The position numbers were made by a program, and so were the translations under genes. From Fidelibacterota bacterium (GTDB taxonomy: Bacteria; Fidelibacterota; UBA8477; JABMPR01), in the NCBI GenBank assembly GCA_030596225.1, contig JAUVKO010000037.1:1-12427 (forward strand): DNA of 12,427 nt, given 5' to 3'. Of the stretch, positions 1-7,795 are shown piece by piece; the stretch's first letter is position 1; each line of letters begins with the position of its first letter. Below the pieces are notes generated by a model. The model was not told where the DNA came from, did no database searches, and was given only the letters and a program-made list of their open reading frames with translations.

Positions 1-2813
1 GTGCACAATATAATGTTATTGAATCATTCTCTTCTGTACATCTGTATGATGGTGACGGAATCACCTTCTCTGATTGGGAAGCCAAGGATGGCAGTCAGGA
101 ACACTATTATGGTAGCGTATCTGAAGAAGGTATCCCCATGATCGCAGTTTCCACCATGGAGCAGAGCTGGCCGGAAGGATATTATGATTCCACCGATATT
201 TGGAATGCCACTCCCGGCGAAAATCATTGGCCCGGTAAATGGGCTTTGGATCCTGATCCCGATTCACCCACCTATAATCAGCCGCTTCCCGGAACTTTTG
301 TTGCAGACAAAGACATATTTTTCATTATGGATGACAAGTACAATGGAATACGCACCGGTGCCGGCACAGCACGCTATGGATATCCCCTCGGTCTTGATAT
401 AGAGGTTAGCGGTTACAGCTATTCCAGTGTCTGGTATGAAGACATTGTCTTTTTTAATATGAATATCATTTATCGCAGCGCTGACGATATTCAAAATCCA
501 AACAGTCCATATTATGACCCGGATCGTCGCCACTATGATGGTGTCATCGATAGTGCTTATTTTGCCTTCTTTGTCGATCCTGACCTGCCGGGAGCGTTTT
601 TGCAGAATTCTTTGCAGGCCAGCCCCTGGGCTGAGGATGATTATGCCAGCATAGAAGATATTGATGAAGACGGTCGTCTGGATATCTGTCTCATGTATGA
701 TAAGCAGGATTACTTTACTGACTATACCAATGGCAATGAGGGACCGGTTTCTGCCTATGGCATTCATTTCTTCAAAACTCCCCGACAGGTGCTTAGCGAT
801 CCAAACAGTCCTGAAATTGGCATTACCGGTTTTCACTGGTTCGATCAGGATGATGTGATGCGTTCTCACACTATTGATGAAGACTGGGAGAAAGTTTTAT
901 ACACGCTTTGTTCGGGAAAATCAGAGCTTCTCCCGGAAGAAGAACGCAATAAATGGTTCCATGATCTGGATGGAGACAATATCGATGAACTGTCAACCTT
1001 ACAGGCCTTTCAGGAGTCTTTTCCGGTAAACAGCCGGCCTGATATTCAGTTCTGGTTCAGTTCGGGTCCCTTTACTTTAGCTCCCGGTGATACGATTCCG
1101 ATTCATATCGGCATTGTTGGGGGAAGGGCAGAGCCGGGTGGCTATGACAGCCAGGGTTTTCCATTGAATGCCCCTGCAGACCGTTTCAAAGATATTTATG
1201 ATAATCTGTTTTCAGCCAGTGCCTTATACAACTCTAACTTTATTGGTGCCAAACCACCAATAACCCCGGACCTAAGTGCTGCAGGAACCATAACATCGGA
1301 CTCAGATGATTTTCCGCTTTACTACGGTGAAGATGAACAGGTGACCCTATTCTGGGGTGCAGAATCTGAAGCCTCAGTTGACCTGATCTCCAAGCGTGTT
1401 GATTTTGAAGGATATCGAATCTATCGCAGTGTTGTAGATTACGCCAATCAGGGAGACATCGATTGGGGTAATGAGATCTACGATTATCACGGTAATCTTC
1501 TGGGCTTTAAACCAATTGCTCAATTTGATCTTGATAATGGCTGGTCTGGTTTTGATCCATATAATCAAAATTTCCATCTGGGGAATAATAGTGGCATTCA
1601 GTACAGCTGGATCGATCATGATGTGATCAATGGTATGCGCTATCGCTATGCTATCACTGCCTATGACCAGCCCTTTGACTCATTGCGAGTTGGATCCAAT
1701 GAATCTTTTATCGGTACGGACTCACGTGATATAAATATCATTGATATTATTCCCGGAGGACAGCCCCTGGGTTTCACACCGGGAGAGGTTGAAGTAATTC
1801 ATATTTCCGGTGTTGGAACCGGAGAAGTTGAAGCCATTGTGGTGGATCCAATTGCCATGCAGCAGGGGAATTATGAGCTGAGTTTTATTGATAGTGCTGA
1901 AACCGTTGTCTTTAACATGCTCAACTCTGATGAGGATATTATCCTGAACGAGCAACTTCCAGAACAAGCTTCGGCCAATGCGAGTCGGCGTGACTATCTG
2001 CCAACTGATAATGGATTCTTGTTGTCAGTGCGGAATCATGATAAGGTGAAATTCCTTGAAAAGGCTTGGGATACAAATTTAAGTAACTCTCTGATGAGTT
2101 TTACTGATCTCACGCAGCCTACCGGAACGGCAGAAGAAAGACCGGGCAGCTATTATATTGTATTTGGGGACTCCACCCCGAAATATCCTGACTTTTTTGT
2201 AGCAAATGCAGCTAAAGTCCCGTTTCAAATTTTTAATGATATTGAAGATCCTGACTGGGATACTCCAATAACGCTGGCCATTGGGACATCTACAAATGTA
2301 TTTCGGGATTGGCAGAGTGGGGAAATTATCCAGTTTATGGAAGGGGATCCTCTGCATAAGACCTGGTACATTCAGGCAAGCTGGGATTCCACAGATGTGA
2401 TACCCAAAGAGGGTGACATCTTTGTTTTGAGCACCAGCATCCCCTTTACAGAGAATGATCGGTTTGAGATAAACAGTTATGCCTCTGCTATTGTCGAGAA
2501 CAGTGATGAGTTGGAGGTGAAAGTTGTACCCAATCCGTATATTATCAGTTCTGTAACTGAACGACGTCATCCCAGTACTCCCACAACTCACGATCTGCGG
2601 TTTATTAATCTTCCCGGTCACTGTGATATTCACATTCACACGCTTAACGGTGATCTGGTCCGCAGTCTACGACATGATTCTGATACTGTTGGTGAGCATC
2701 ATTGGGATATGCTGAGCAATGATCGCATGGAGATTGCCTATGGTGTATATATTTATGCAGTCATCAGCGATACCGGAGATCAGTATCTAGGCAAGTTTGC
2801 GGTGATATGGTAA
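1..2813 (+). CDS. Large secreted protein with FlgD/T9SS-like C-terminal domain (5' end off window)
   Basis: The reading frame is open from the first full codon at base 3 to TAA at 2811-2813, giving 936 visible residues; the start and any signal peptide lie upstream, so the ATG at 138 is probably internal. Acidic calcium-loop-like stretches (DxDxDG type) are encoded near 657-683 and 963-989. A fibronectin-III-like section, with an FEGYRIYRS strand and a YRYAITAYD end, spans roughly 1341-1671. From about 2517 to the stop, VVPNPY is followed by beta-strands ending in GVYIYAV and a GKFAVI-type tail. This resembles the FlgD-like or T9SS-like C-terminal domains of FCB-group surface proteins, although it differs from the PNPFNA domains of the two exported proteins downstream. 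The stop overlaps the start of the PorV-like gene, so the two are probably made together. The protein may be a cell-surface structural or adhesive protein. I see no catalytic motif and assign no specific function. Confidence 0.85.
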   Translation, partial: AQYNVIESFSSVHLYDGDGITFSDWEAKDGSQEHYYGSVSEEGIPMIAVSTMEQSWPEGYYDSTDIWNATPGENHWPGKWALDPDPDSPTYNQPLPGTFVADKDIFFIMDDKYNGIRTGAGTARYGYPLGLDIEVSGYSYSSVWYEDIVFFNMNIIYRSADDIQNPNSPYYDPDRRHYDGVIDSAYFAFFVDPDLPGAFLQNSLQASPWAEDDYASIEDIDEDGRLDICLMYDKQDYFTDYTNGNEGPVSAYGIHFFKTPRQVLSDPNSPEIGITGFHWFDQDDVMRSHTIDEDWEKVLYTLCSGKSELLPEEERNKWFHDLDGDNIDELSTLQAFQESFPVNSRPDIQFWFSSGPFTLAPGDTIPIHIGIVGGRAEPGGYDSQGFPLNAPADRFKDIYDNLFSASALYNSNFIGAKPPITPDLSAAGTITSDSDDFPLYYGEDEQVTLFWGAESEASVDLISKRVDFEGYRIYRSVVDYANQGDIDWGNEIYDYHGNLLGFKPIAQFDLDNGWSGFDPYNQNFHLGNNSGIQYSWIDHDVINGMRYRYAITAYDQPFDSLRVGSNESFIGTDSRDINIIDIIPGGQPLGFTPGEVEVIHISGVGTGEVEAIVVDPIAMQQGNYELSFIDSAETVVFNMLNSDEDIILNEQLPEQASANASRRDYLPTDNGFLLSVRNHDKVKFLEKAWDTNLSNSLMSFTDLTQPTGTAEERPGSYYIVFGDSTPKYPDFFVANAAKVPFQIFNDIEDPDWDTPITLAIGTSTNVFRDWQSGEIIQFMEGDPLHKTWYIQASWDSTDVIPKEGDIFVLSTSIPFTENDRFEINSYASAIVENSDELEVKVVPNPYIISSVTERRHPSTPTTHDLRFINLPGHCDIHIHTLNGDLVRSLRHDSDTVGEHHWDMLSNDRMEIAYGVYIYAVISDTGDQYLGKFAVIW

Positions 2814-3856
2814 TGCTCATGACTGTCAAAAAAAACATTCTCAAAATACTAGTTTCATTATTAACGCTGTTTGTATCAGGGAGTGCTCTGGCAAGTGATT
2901 GGGAGATCTTTCGCAAAGGAACCAATGCGAATGCCTTTTTACTCATTGGAACTGATCCACGTACGATGGCTTTAGGGGGAGAAGGTGCCGGTTTACTGAA
3001 TTCTTCAGCAATTTACTGGAATCCGGCTAACGCTATCAGTAATTCCCGAAATCAGCTGCAACATGAGGTAGGCAACTACCTTTTGGGTATGGATCATCAG
3101 ATCACCAGTGTGCACATAGGTTTGGGAAATAGCCAGATGTTATCAGTCACGATCAACAATCTGGATATGGGGCAAGAGGAGATCACCACGGTTCTGGAAC
3201 CTCAGGGTACAGAACAATACTATAGCAGTCAAGCTCTGGCTTTGAGTCTCAATTATGCTCGATTTCTCACTGATAGAGTCAGCGTTGGTTTGCAAAGCAA
3301 ATATATCCGTGAGCAGATTTGGCTGGAACAAGCACAAGGTTTTGCCTGGGATATTGGGTTCAAATATGATGAGAAAGCCTCTGGGTTTGCACTGGGTATG
3401 ACCATCCAGAATATTGCTGCGCTAAGCCAATTGGAGCCTGGTCCCAGAACCACTTTCACCCGCAGGGATGATGATGCTAATCCGGGAAGTGACAATATTG
3501 ATGCGGTGTATGATTTGAAAAAATTTCCGTTGCCACTTGTCTTCAGGATGGGATTAAGCAAGAAGGTCCATTTTGCAAGCCGTGGATTTTTTACACCCGG
3601 AATATTAGTAAATATGGGCTTTTCTGATGGATTAACCACTCCCTTTGGTGCAAGTATTGGCTTGGAAGTAAGTCCTGTCAAAGCACTTATGTTACGACTT
3701 GGGTATCAAATGAATCGAGACCTGGGTGAACTTTCCGCTGGGTTTGGTTTAAGTATTCCTCTGTCTCAGGGAATGCGATTGACCATGGACTATGCCTGGA
3801 TAGATATGGATTATTTTGGTGCTGTTGAACGCTATCAACTAAGTTTGGAATTCTGA
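2813..3856 (+). CDS. PorV/PorQ-family (UPF0164-like) outer-membrane protein
   Basis: This is a predicted outer-membrane beta-barrel of about 347 residues. Numbered from ATG 2813, there is a signal peptide with a KK n-region, a hydrophobic core and an ALA cleavage site near residue 27. The family hallmark follows: GTDPRTMALGG near residues 46-56, then IYWNPA at 67-72, matching the PorV/PorQ pattern of an AxxMGGA-like turn followed by a YWNPAG-like motif. The rest is a run of amphipathic strands ending in LSLEF, a typical barrel end. In known T9SS, PorV shuttles cargo and PorV/PorQ belong to the surface attachment complex; whether this copy serves general secretion or only its neighbours is inference. 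Three in-frame ATGs exist (2807, 2813, 2819). I chose 2813 because it forms a TAATG coupling with the previous stop and has GGTGA about 7 bases upstream. Confidence 0.8.
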   Translation: MLMTVKKNILKILVSLLTLFVSGSALASDWEIFRKGTNANAFLLIGTDPRTMALGGEGAGLLNSSAIYWNPANAISNSRNQLQHEVGNYLLGMDHQITSVHIGLGNSQMLSVTINNLDMGQEEITTVLEPQGTEQYYSSQALALSLNYARFLTDRVSVGLQSKYIREQIWLEQAQGFAWDIGFKYDEKASGFALGMTIQNIAALSQLEPGPRTTFTRRDDDANPGSDNIDAVYDLKKFPLPLVFRMGLSKKVHFASRGFFTPGILVNMGFSDGLTTPFGASIGLEVSPVKALMLRLGYQMNRDLGELSAGFGLSIPLSQGMRLTMDYAWIDMDYFGAVERYQLSLEF

Positions 3857-4683
3857 TGATGATCTATTCAAAACAAGCCCCTCAGAAAATGATAGGCGCA
3901 ACTCTGAAGCGTGTTCTCAAAGAGAAGGGTCTTAAACCGGCTGACTTGTCCCAAGAGACAGGAATTAACGTGCGAACCATCTATTCTATTCTGAATGGTC
4001 ACCAGATGGCAGGACCTGAAAATCTGACAGCCATTTGCAGTATCCTGGGAATCAGTATGGACGATCTCTTTCAAGTTGGTATGAATAGTCATCCAATATT
4101 TTCAAAACCATTTGAGGAGAGTCGCAGTTACGCCCACTTCGAAAATATCTGGTTTGGTGAAAGTGGAGGGGAACGTATTTCAGTTTCCAGAGGTTTTTCG
4201 GTCATGAATCAGAGTATGGCCATGCGTCAGGAAATCCTGGAAAAGATATTTGGCCTGCATTCTAATGAGTTAGCACTGGCATTGGATGGCTTCAAGGAGC
4301 GTCAAAAGGTCATTCATGAGAAGGAAAAACAACGGCTGGAGATCGTAGTTGAAACAGAGATAGTCGATCTCTTGCATCGCCGACCCCCTTTTGATAAAAT
4401 CGATTCTCGGCACATTGATGAGATGATTGCCGGAATTATCAACCGCTTGGAAAAAGATTCCTTGTCTTACGAGTTAGTGATCATACCCAGAGAACGCTTT
4501 GTGGTCAATTACCAGATCATTAATCGTGAGGTCATTTTGTTCGATCTGGGTACAATATTTCTGAGGCAGCAGAATCAGGTTATGCTGGAACATTTCCTTA
4601 AAGAAGTGAATGAATTCAAAAAGAATTATAACCTGTATCCTGGTATCTCTGACCAGATCAAATTTCTCAAAGGGTCTTCATGA
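3856..4683 (+). CDS. XRE-type helix-turn-helix transcriptional regulator with unknown C-terminal domain
   Basis: This is a 275-residue cytoplasmic protein with no signal peptide. Residues 12-73 form a Cro/C1-type helix-turn-helix: a first helix LKRVLKEKGL, PADLSQETGI as the turn entry, NVRTIYSILNG as the recognition helix, then LTAICSILGISMDDLF, the standard end of this fold. Residues about 85-275 match no family I recognise. They contain a helical, coiled-coil-prone stretch near 125-175, rich in E, K and Q, followed by mixed strand and helix, and could hold an effector-binding or dimerisation domain. The gene starts inside the previous stop (TGATG, 1-base overlap) and overlaps the next gene by 4 bases, so it is translated as part of the operon. 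An obvious role is local autoregulation, but that is inference. A second in-frame ATG at 3859 is an equally possible start. Confidence 0.8.
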   Translation: MMIYSKQAPQKMIGATLKRVLKEKGLKPADLSQETGINVRTIYSILNGHQMAGPENLTAICSILGISMDDLFQVGMNSHPIFSKPFEESRSYAHFENIWFGESGGERISVSRGFSVMNQSMAMRQEILEKIFGLHSNELALALDGFKERQKVIHEKEKQRLEIVVETEIVDLLHRRPPFDKIDSRHIDEMIAGIINRLEKDSLSYELVIIPRERFVVNYQIINREVILFDLGTIFLRQQNQVMLEHFLKEVNEFKKNYNLYPGISDQIKFLKGSS

Positions 4684-5867
4684 CAATCAATAGGAGGCAA
4701 ACTGCTAGTAAAGACACAAAATCCTGTGTTCCCACAGTTGAATCAAACATACTCAGGATAGCCCGGGATTTGATCCGTTTTAAATCCACTGCTGATCAAC
4801 CAGACCAATTACAAGCTGTTGTGGAATATGTCGCCGGCCAATTTTCCAGTACTGATTTTGTAATAAAGATTCTCAACTACAATGGAGTCCCCTCAATATT
4901 GGTCACTACACAGGATACTGTCCGTCCAGATATCCTTTTCAATGGTCACCTGGATGTGGTTGCGGCTTACCCTGAGCAATTTGAACCTGAGATTAAAGAT
5001 GAATATCTGTATGGTCGCGGGTCTGTTGATATGAAACTCTTCGATGCTGTTGCCATTCAGGCTTTAAAGGACTTATATGCCACTTATCCCGAGATCAATG
5101 CAGGTTGTTATTTTAGCTGCGATGAAGAGGTGGGTGGTATTAATGGGGCCAAGGAGTTTATTCAAGCAGGGTATTCAAGCCGAGTATTGATCAATGGTGA
5201 TGCCGGTGTCGATTATGCCCTGGTAACGGGCTCAAAAGGGATACTGAGATTTACGATGACTGCTGAGACCAAACCGGGTCGACATGCCTATCCCTGGGAG
5301 GGGGTCAATGCAGCCCAACTGCTTCTGGATGGATTCAATCGGATTCAAGCCCGCTTCAAAGATCATCAGGTAGCTGATGCTGACGATAACTGGCATTCAA
5401 CTTTGAGCATCAGTAACATGGAAACTGAAAAGCACCCCTCAGGATTACCCTACTGGGCTCAAATGACTTTAGGTATCAATTTTGTTGATGACTTAAGCTA
5501 TGATGAACTTTTTCGGGAATTGCAATTGCTGGTTCCTGACTTGCACCTCAATCAGATCAATGTGGCAGAACGTCTTGAAGTGGATGAGGATCATGAGATT
5601 TATGGGCGTTTCCTTGGGATCGCAGAAAAACATTTTGGAAAACCATTTCAGATAAAAAAGGACAATGGTAGTTCTGATGCGAAATTCTTCAAGGATGCAA
5701 TGGATGAGATCATAATTGTGAAAATGCCCGGAGGCGGTGCTCATGAGCCAAATGAACGAGCTCGATTAGATGGCATTATGCCCATGTATAATACTTTAAT
5801 GGAATTTTGCCTGGCAGAATATCAGAAAAGCAAACGTGAAATGAGAACGGTAGGGGAAATGGTATGA
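4680..5867 (+). CDS. M20-family metallopeptidase / amidohydrolase (ArgE/DapE-like)
   Basis: This is a 395-residue cytoplasmic protein without a signal peptide. It carries the full set of M20 di-zinc residues: H90 and D92 in GHLDVV, D117 in GRGSVDMK, the catalytic pair E149-E150 in DEEVGG, D174 in NGDAG, and H355 in GGGAHEPNE. The lid-domain histidine H202 lies in a GRHAYPWEGVNA segment, and the late SSDAKFF motif also fits. Family members hydrolyse dipeptides or remove acyl groups from amino acids (ArgE, DapE, CPG2, carnosinase types). The exact substrate cannot be read from the sequence, so no gene symbol is given. The start codon overlaps the regulator's stop as ATGA, and the 3' end overlaps the lipoprotein gene in the same way. 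Its place beside a putative amidohydrolase lipoprotein and a secreted protease suggests a role in using peptides or N-acyl amino acids, which is inference. Confidence 0.88.
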   Translation: MTINRRQTASKDTKSCVPTVESNILRIARDLIRFKSTADQPDQLQAVVEYVAGQFSSTDFVIKILNYNGVPSILVTTQDTVRPDILFNGHLDVVAAYPEQFEPEIKDEYLYGRGSVDMKLFDAVAIQALKDLYATYPEINAGCYFSCDEEVGGINGAKEFIQAGYSSRVLINGDAGVDYALVTGSKGILRFTMTAETKPGRHAYPWEGVNAAQLLLDGFNRIQARFKDHQVADADDNWHSTLSISNMETEKHPSGLPYWAQMTLGINFVDDLSYDELFRELQLLVPDLHLNQINVAERLEVDEDHEIYGRFLGIAEKHFGKPFQIKKDNGSSDAKFFKDAMDEIIIVKMPGGGAHEPNERARLDGIMPMYNTLMEFCLAEYQKSKREMRTVGEMV

Positions 5868-7786
5868 AAAGAACGAAACAAATAATTCTGTTTGCCGGGT
5901 TAATGGTGCTTTTGCTGACTTCATGCAAAGAGGCTGCCGTCCAAACTTATTCTAAGGTGAAATACCAGCCGGCCGGTGGCTTGCAACTGGATCCAGGGGT
6001 ATTCCTGAATGTTGATAGTATGGCTACGCTGGACCTGGTTCTAGGCGATGTGGTGGATGTTCTCATTGATGGGCAACAGCTACAGGCCAATGTCTTTCCC
6101 TATACTTATGCTGTTGGTGAGATGGGGATGAACTACTTCATGTTGGAGAGACTTGGTCTCACCTCAGGCGATCATGAGATCTATATATCCAAAGCTTCCA
6201 AACCAGAGATATCAATTCAAAAATTAGAGATGCACGGGGAGTCCTACCCTGGTGATATCGATAAATGGGGTCATTTTGTGATCTCAGCCCCTCACGGTGA
6301 TTGTGATCTTTTTACAGGTGAGATCGTGCAAACACTCACCAAAGACTATGGCATGCCCACATCAGCTTTCTATTATCCCCGTTTCACCTTTCTTGGGCAC
6401 TGGTTTGATGCCAATCGTCCACTTGGAAAAGCTCCCCGGGAAGATGGACAATGGACTATCCCGGAACGCATCTGGACTACTGAAATTGACAGTGTCTACC
6501 GTTCCTATGAGAGTATCATTCGTGAAACCGCTGAAGTTGGACCGGGTCAACCCCTGGATTTCCTTTGCAGTTTCCACGGTCATGACCTGAAGATGAAAGA
6601 CAGTGCCGGGAATCGGATTAATCGGGAAGTTATTGAAGCCTATGGTTCCGGATTTACCCAGGATGAATATCGGACGATGATCAATTTGTTTAATGAGATT
6701 AGTCAGAAATATTTTGAGACCACCCCTCTCTTGGTCTTTGGCAATTTACCGGAGCATCAGGAATATGATATCAATGGACAGACTTTCAACTTCTGGTATA
6801 CCGGATTGGGAACCCGAAGTTATGGGACACTCAGGAAATCCAATACTATCCGAGGGCTTCATATGGAAACCCCTAATTCCTTGCGTTTCGATCCTGTCGA
6901 TCGGGCAAAAACAATCAAGCTATTTGCTGAATTCTTCGGCAGAATCCATGATGAATATCTGTATCCCCTGAAATCTGTTGTGCTTGATAACTTGGATCAT
7001 CAACAGATCTCACAAAGTGTTCAACTACCTGAAGCGAGTTTTAATTATCGTCAAAGGGCAGTATCAGTTCCTGCTTTTAAAATAGGAAAAACAGAGGTCA
7101 CGATTTCTGAATTTGCCCTATTTGTCAATGAGCAGATCAATTCTGGAATCTATCTGCTTGATACTGCACAACGTCAAATCACTGATACATCAGGAAATCT
7201 TGTGTGTCATTTTGATGCCTATCAACCAGGAGATATGTTGTCTTATGATGGGGGCACGATCACAGCCGTTCCAACCCGTCAATTTTATCCAATGACCAAT
7301 ATGACATGGCAGGCAGCAATGGATTACGCCAGGTATGTTGGTGGAAGATTACCTACCGAGACAGAATGGGTTAGAGCCGCTGGCTTTTGGGATGATTCAT
7401 TTCACACCTATGCTGTTGGTGGAATTGTGTATGAGGAAGTCAATCAACAGATCAATTTTGAAGGATCAGTCGATCCGAAAGAGGGGAGTATCTATCCTCA
7501 AAGTCTACCTTCCGGCTATCTGCCTGCAAATGGGAATGGTCTATATGAGATGTCCGGGAATGTCTGGGAATGGTGCTCAGACTGGTTCAATTCAAAATAC
7601 TACAGGAATTTGCCAGAACTCACAAACAATATCGATCCTCCGGGTCCTGAAGCAGGGACCATGCGCACATTCAAAGGTGGAAGTTGGGGAGCCGGTTTGG
7701 AAGTGACCAAGGTAAGCTACCGTGTAGCATTGGCACCTGAGTTAGCTCTGGCTGATCTGGGGTTCAGGGTGGTCTGGGATTATTGA
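5864..7786 (+). CDS. Lipoprotein fusing an N-formylglutamate-amidohydrolase-like section to a FGE/SUMF1-like domain
   Basis: This is a 640-residue lipoprotein. Its signal peptide ends in the lipobox LTSC with the lipidated Cys at 21. Residues 22-125 look like a small beta domain. Residues about 135-365 resemble zinc amidohydrolases of the N-formylglutamate amidohydrolase or poly-gamma-glutamate hydrolase type: SAPHGD at 141-146, DANRPLG at 182-188, a YxxY pair near 212-215, SFHGHD at 236-241 and HMETP at 333-337 (a possible catalytic Glu335). Residues about 395-640 form an FGE-sulfatase/SUMF1-like domain, with KTEVT at 409-413, RLPTETEW at 495-502, a SGNVWEWC core from 564, KGGSW at 604-608 and DLGFR at 631-635. 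The catalytic cysteines of true formylglycine-generating enzymes are absent after KGGSW, so this domain probably binds or has another role. The start overlaps the M20 stop (ATGA) and has AGGGG upstream. The FGE-like fold is secure; the hydrolase assignment is moderate. Confidence 0.8.
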   Translation: MKRTKQIILFAGLMVLLLTSCKEAAVQTYSKVKYQPAGGLQLDPGVFLNVDSMATLDLVLGDVVDVLIDGQQLQANVFPYTYAVGEMGMNYFMLERLGLTSGDHEIYISKASKPEISIQKLEMHGESYPGDIDKWGHFVISAPHGDCDLFTGEIVQTLTKDYGMPTSAFYYPRFTFLGHWFDANRPLGKAPREDGQWTIPERIWTTEIDSVYRSYESIIRETAEVGPGQPLDFLCSFHGHDLKMKDSAGNRINREVIEAYGSGFTQDEYRTMINLFNEISQKYFETTPLLVFGNLPEHQEYDINGQTFNFWYTGLGTRSYGTLRKSNTIRGLHMETPNSLRFDPVDRAKTIKLFAEFFGRIHDEYLYPLKSVVLDNLDHQQISQSVQLPEASFNYRQRAVSVPAFKIGKTEVTISEFALFVNEQINSGIYLLDTAQRQITDTSGNLVCHFDAYQPGDMLSYDGGTITAVPTRQFYPMTNMTWQAAMDYARYVGGRLPTETEWVRAAGFWDDSFHTYAVGGIVYEEVNQQINFEGSVDPKEGSIYPQSLPSGYLPANGNGLYEMSGNVWEWCSDWFNSKYYRNLPELTNNIDPPGPEAGTMRTFKGGSWGAGLEVTKVSYRVALAPELALADLGFRVVWDY

Positions 7787-7795
7787 CATGGGTAT

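Noticed and set aside
264..869. Long minus-strand open frame (201 codons) inside the first gene
   Set aside because: It lies opposite a well-supported coding frame, has low-complexity isoleucine-rich translation and no ribosome site; it is a shadow of the sense codon usage.
2079..2639. Minus-strand open frame of 186 codons inside the first gene
   Set aside because: It is opposite the sorting-domain coding region, with no recognisable domain and no supporting start signals.
3824..3839. Inverted repeat GTTGA-6-TCAAC just upstream of the XRE gene, a possible operator
   Set aside because: It is only 5 bases per arm and lies within the PorV-like coding sequence; such a repeat is expected by chance, and no promoter is visible around it.
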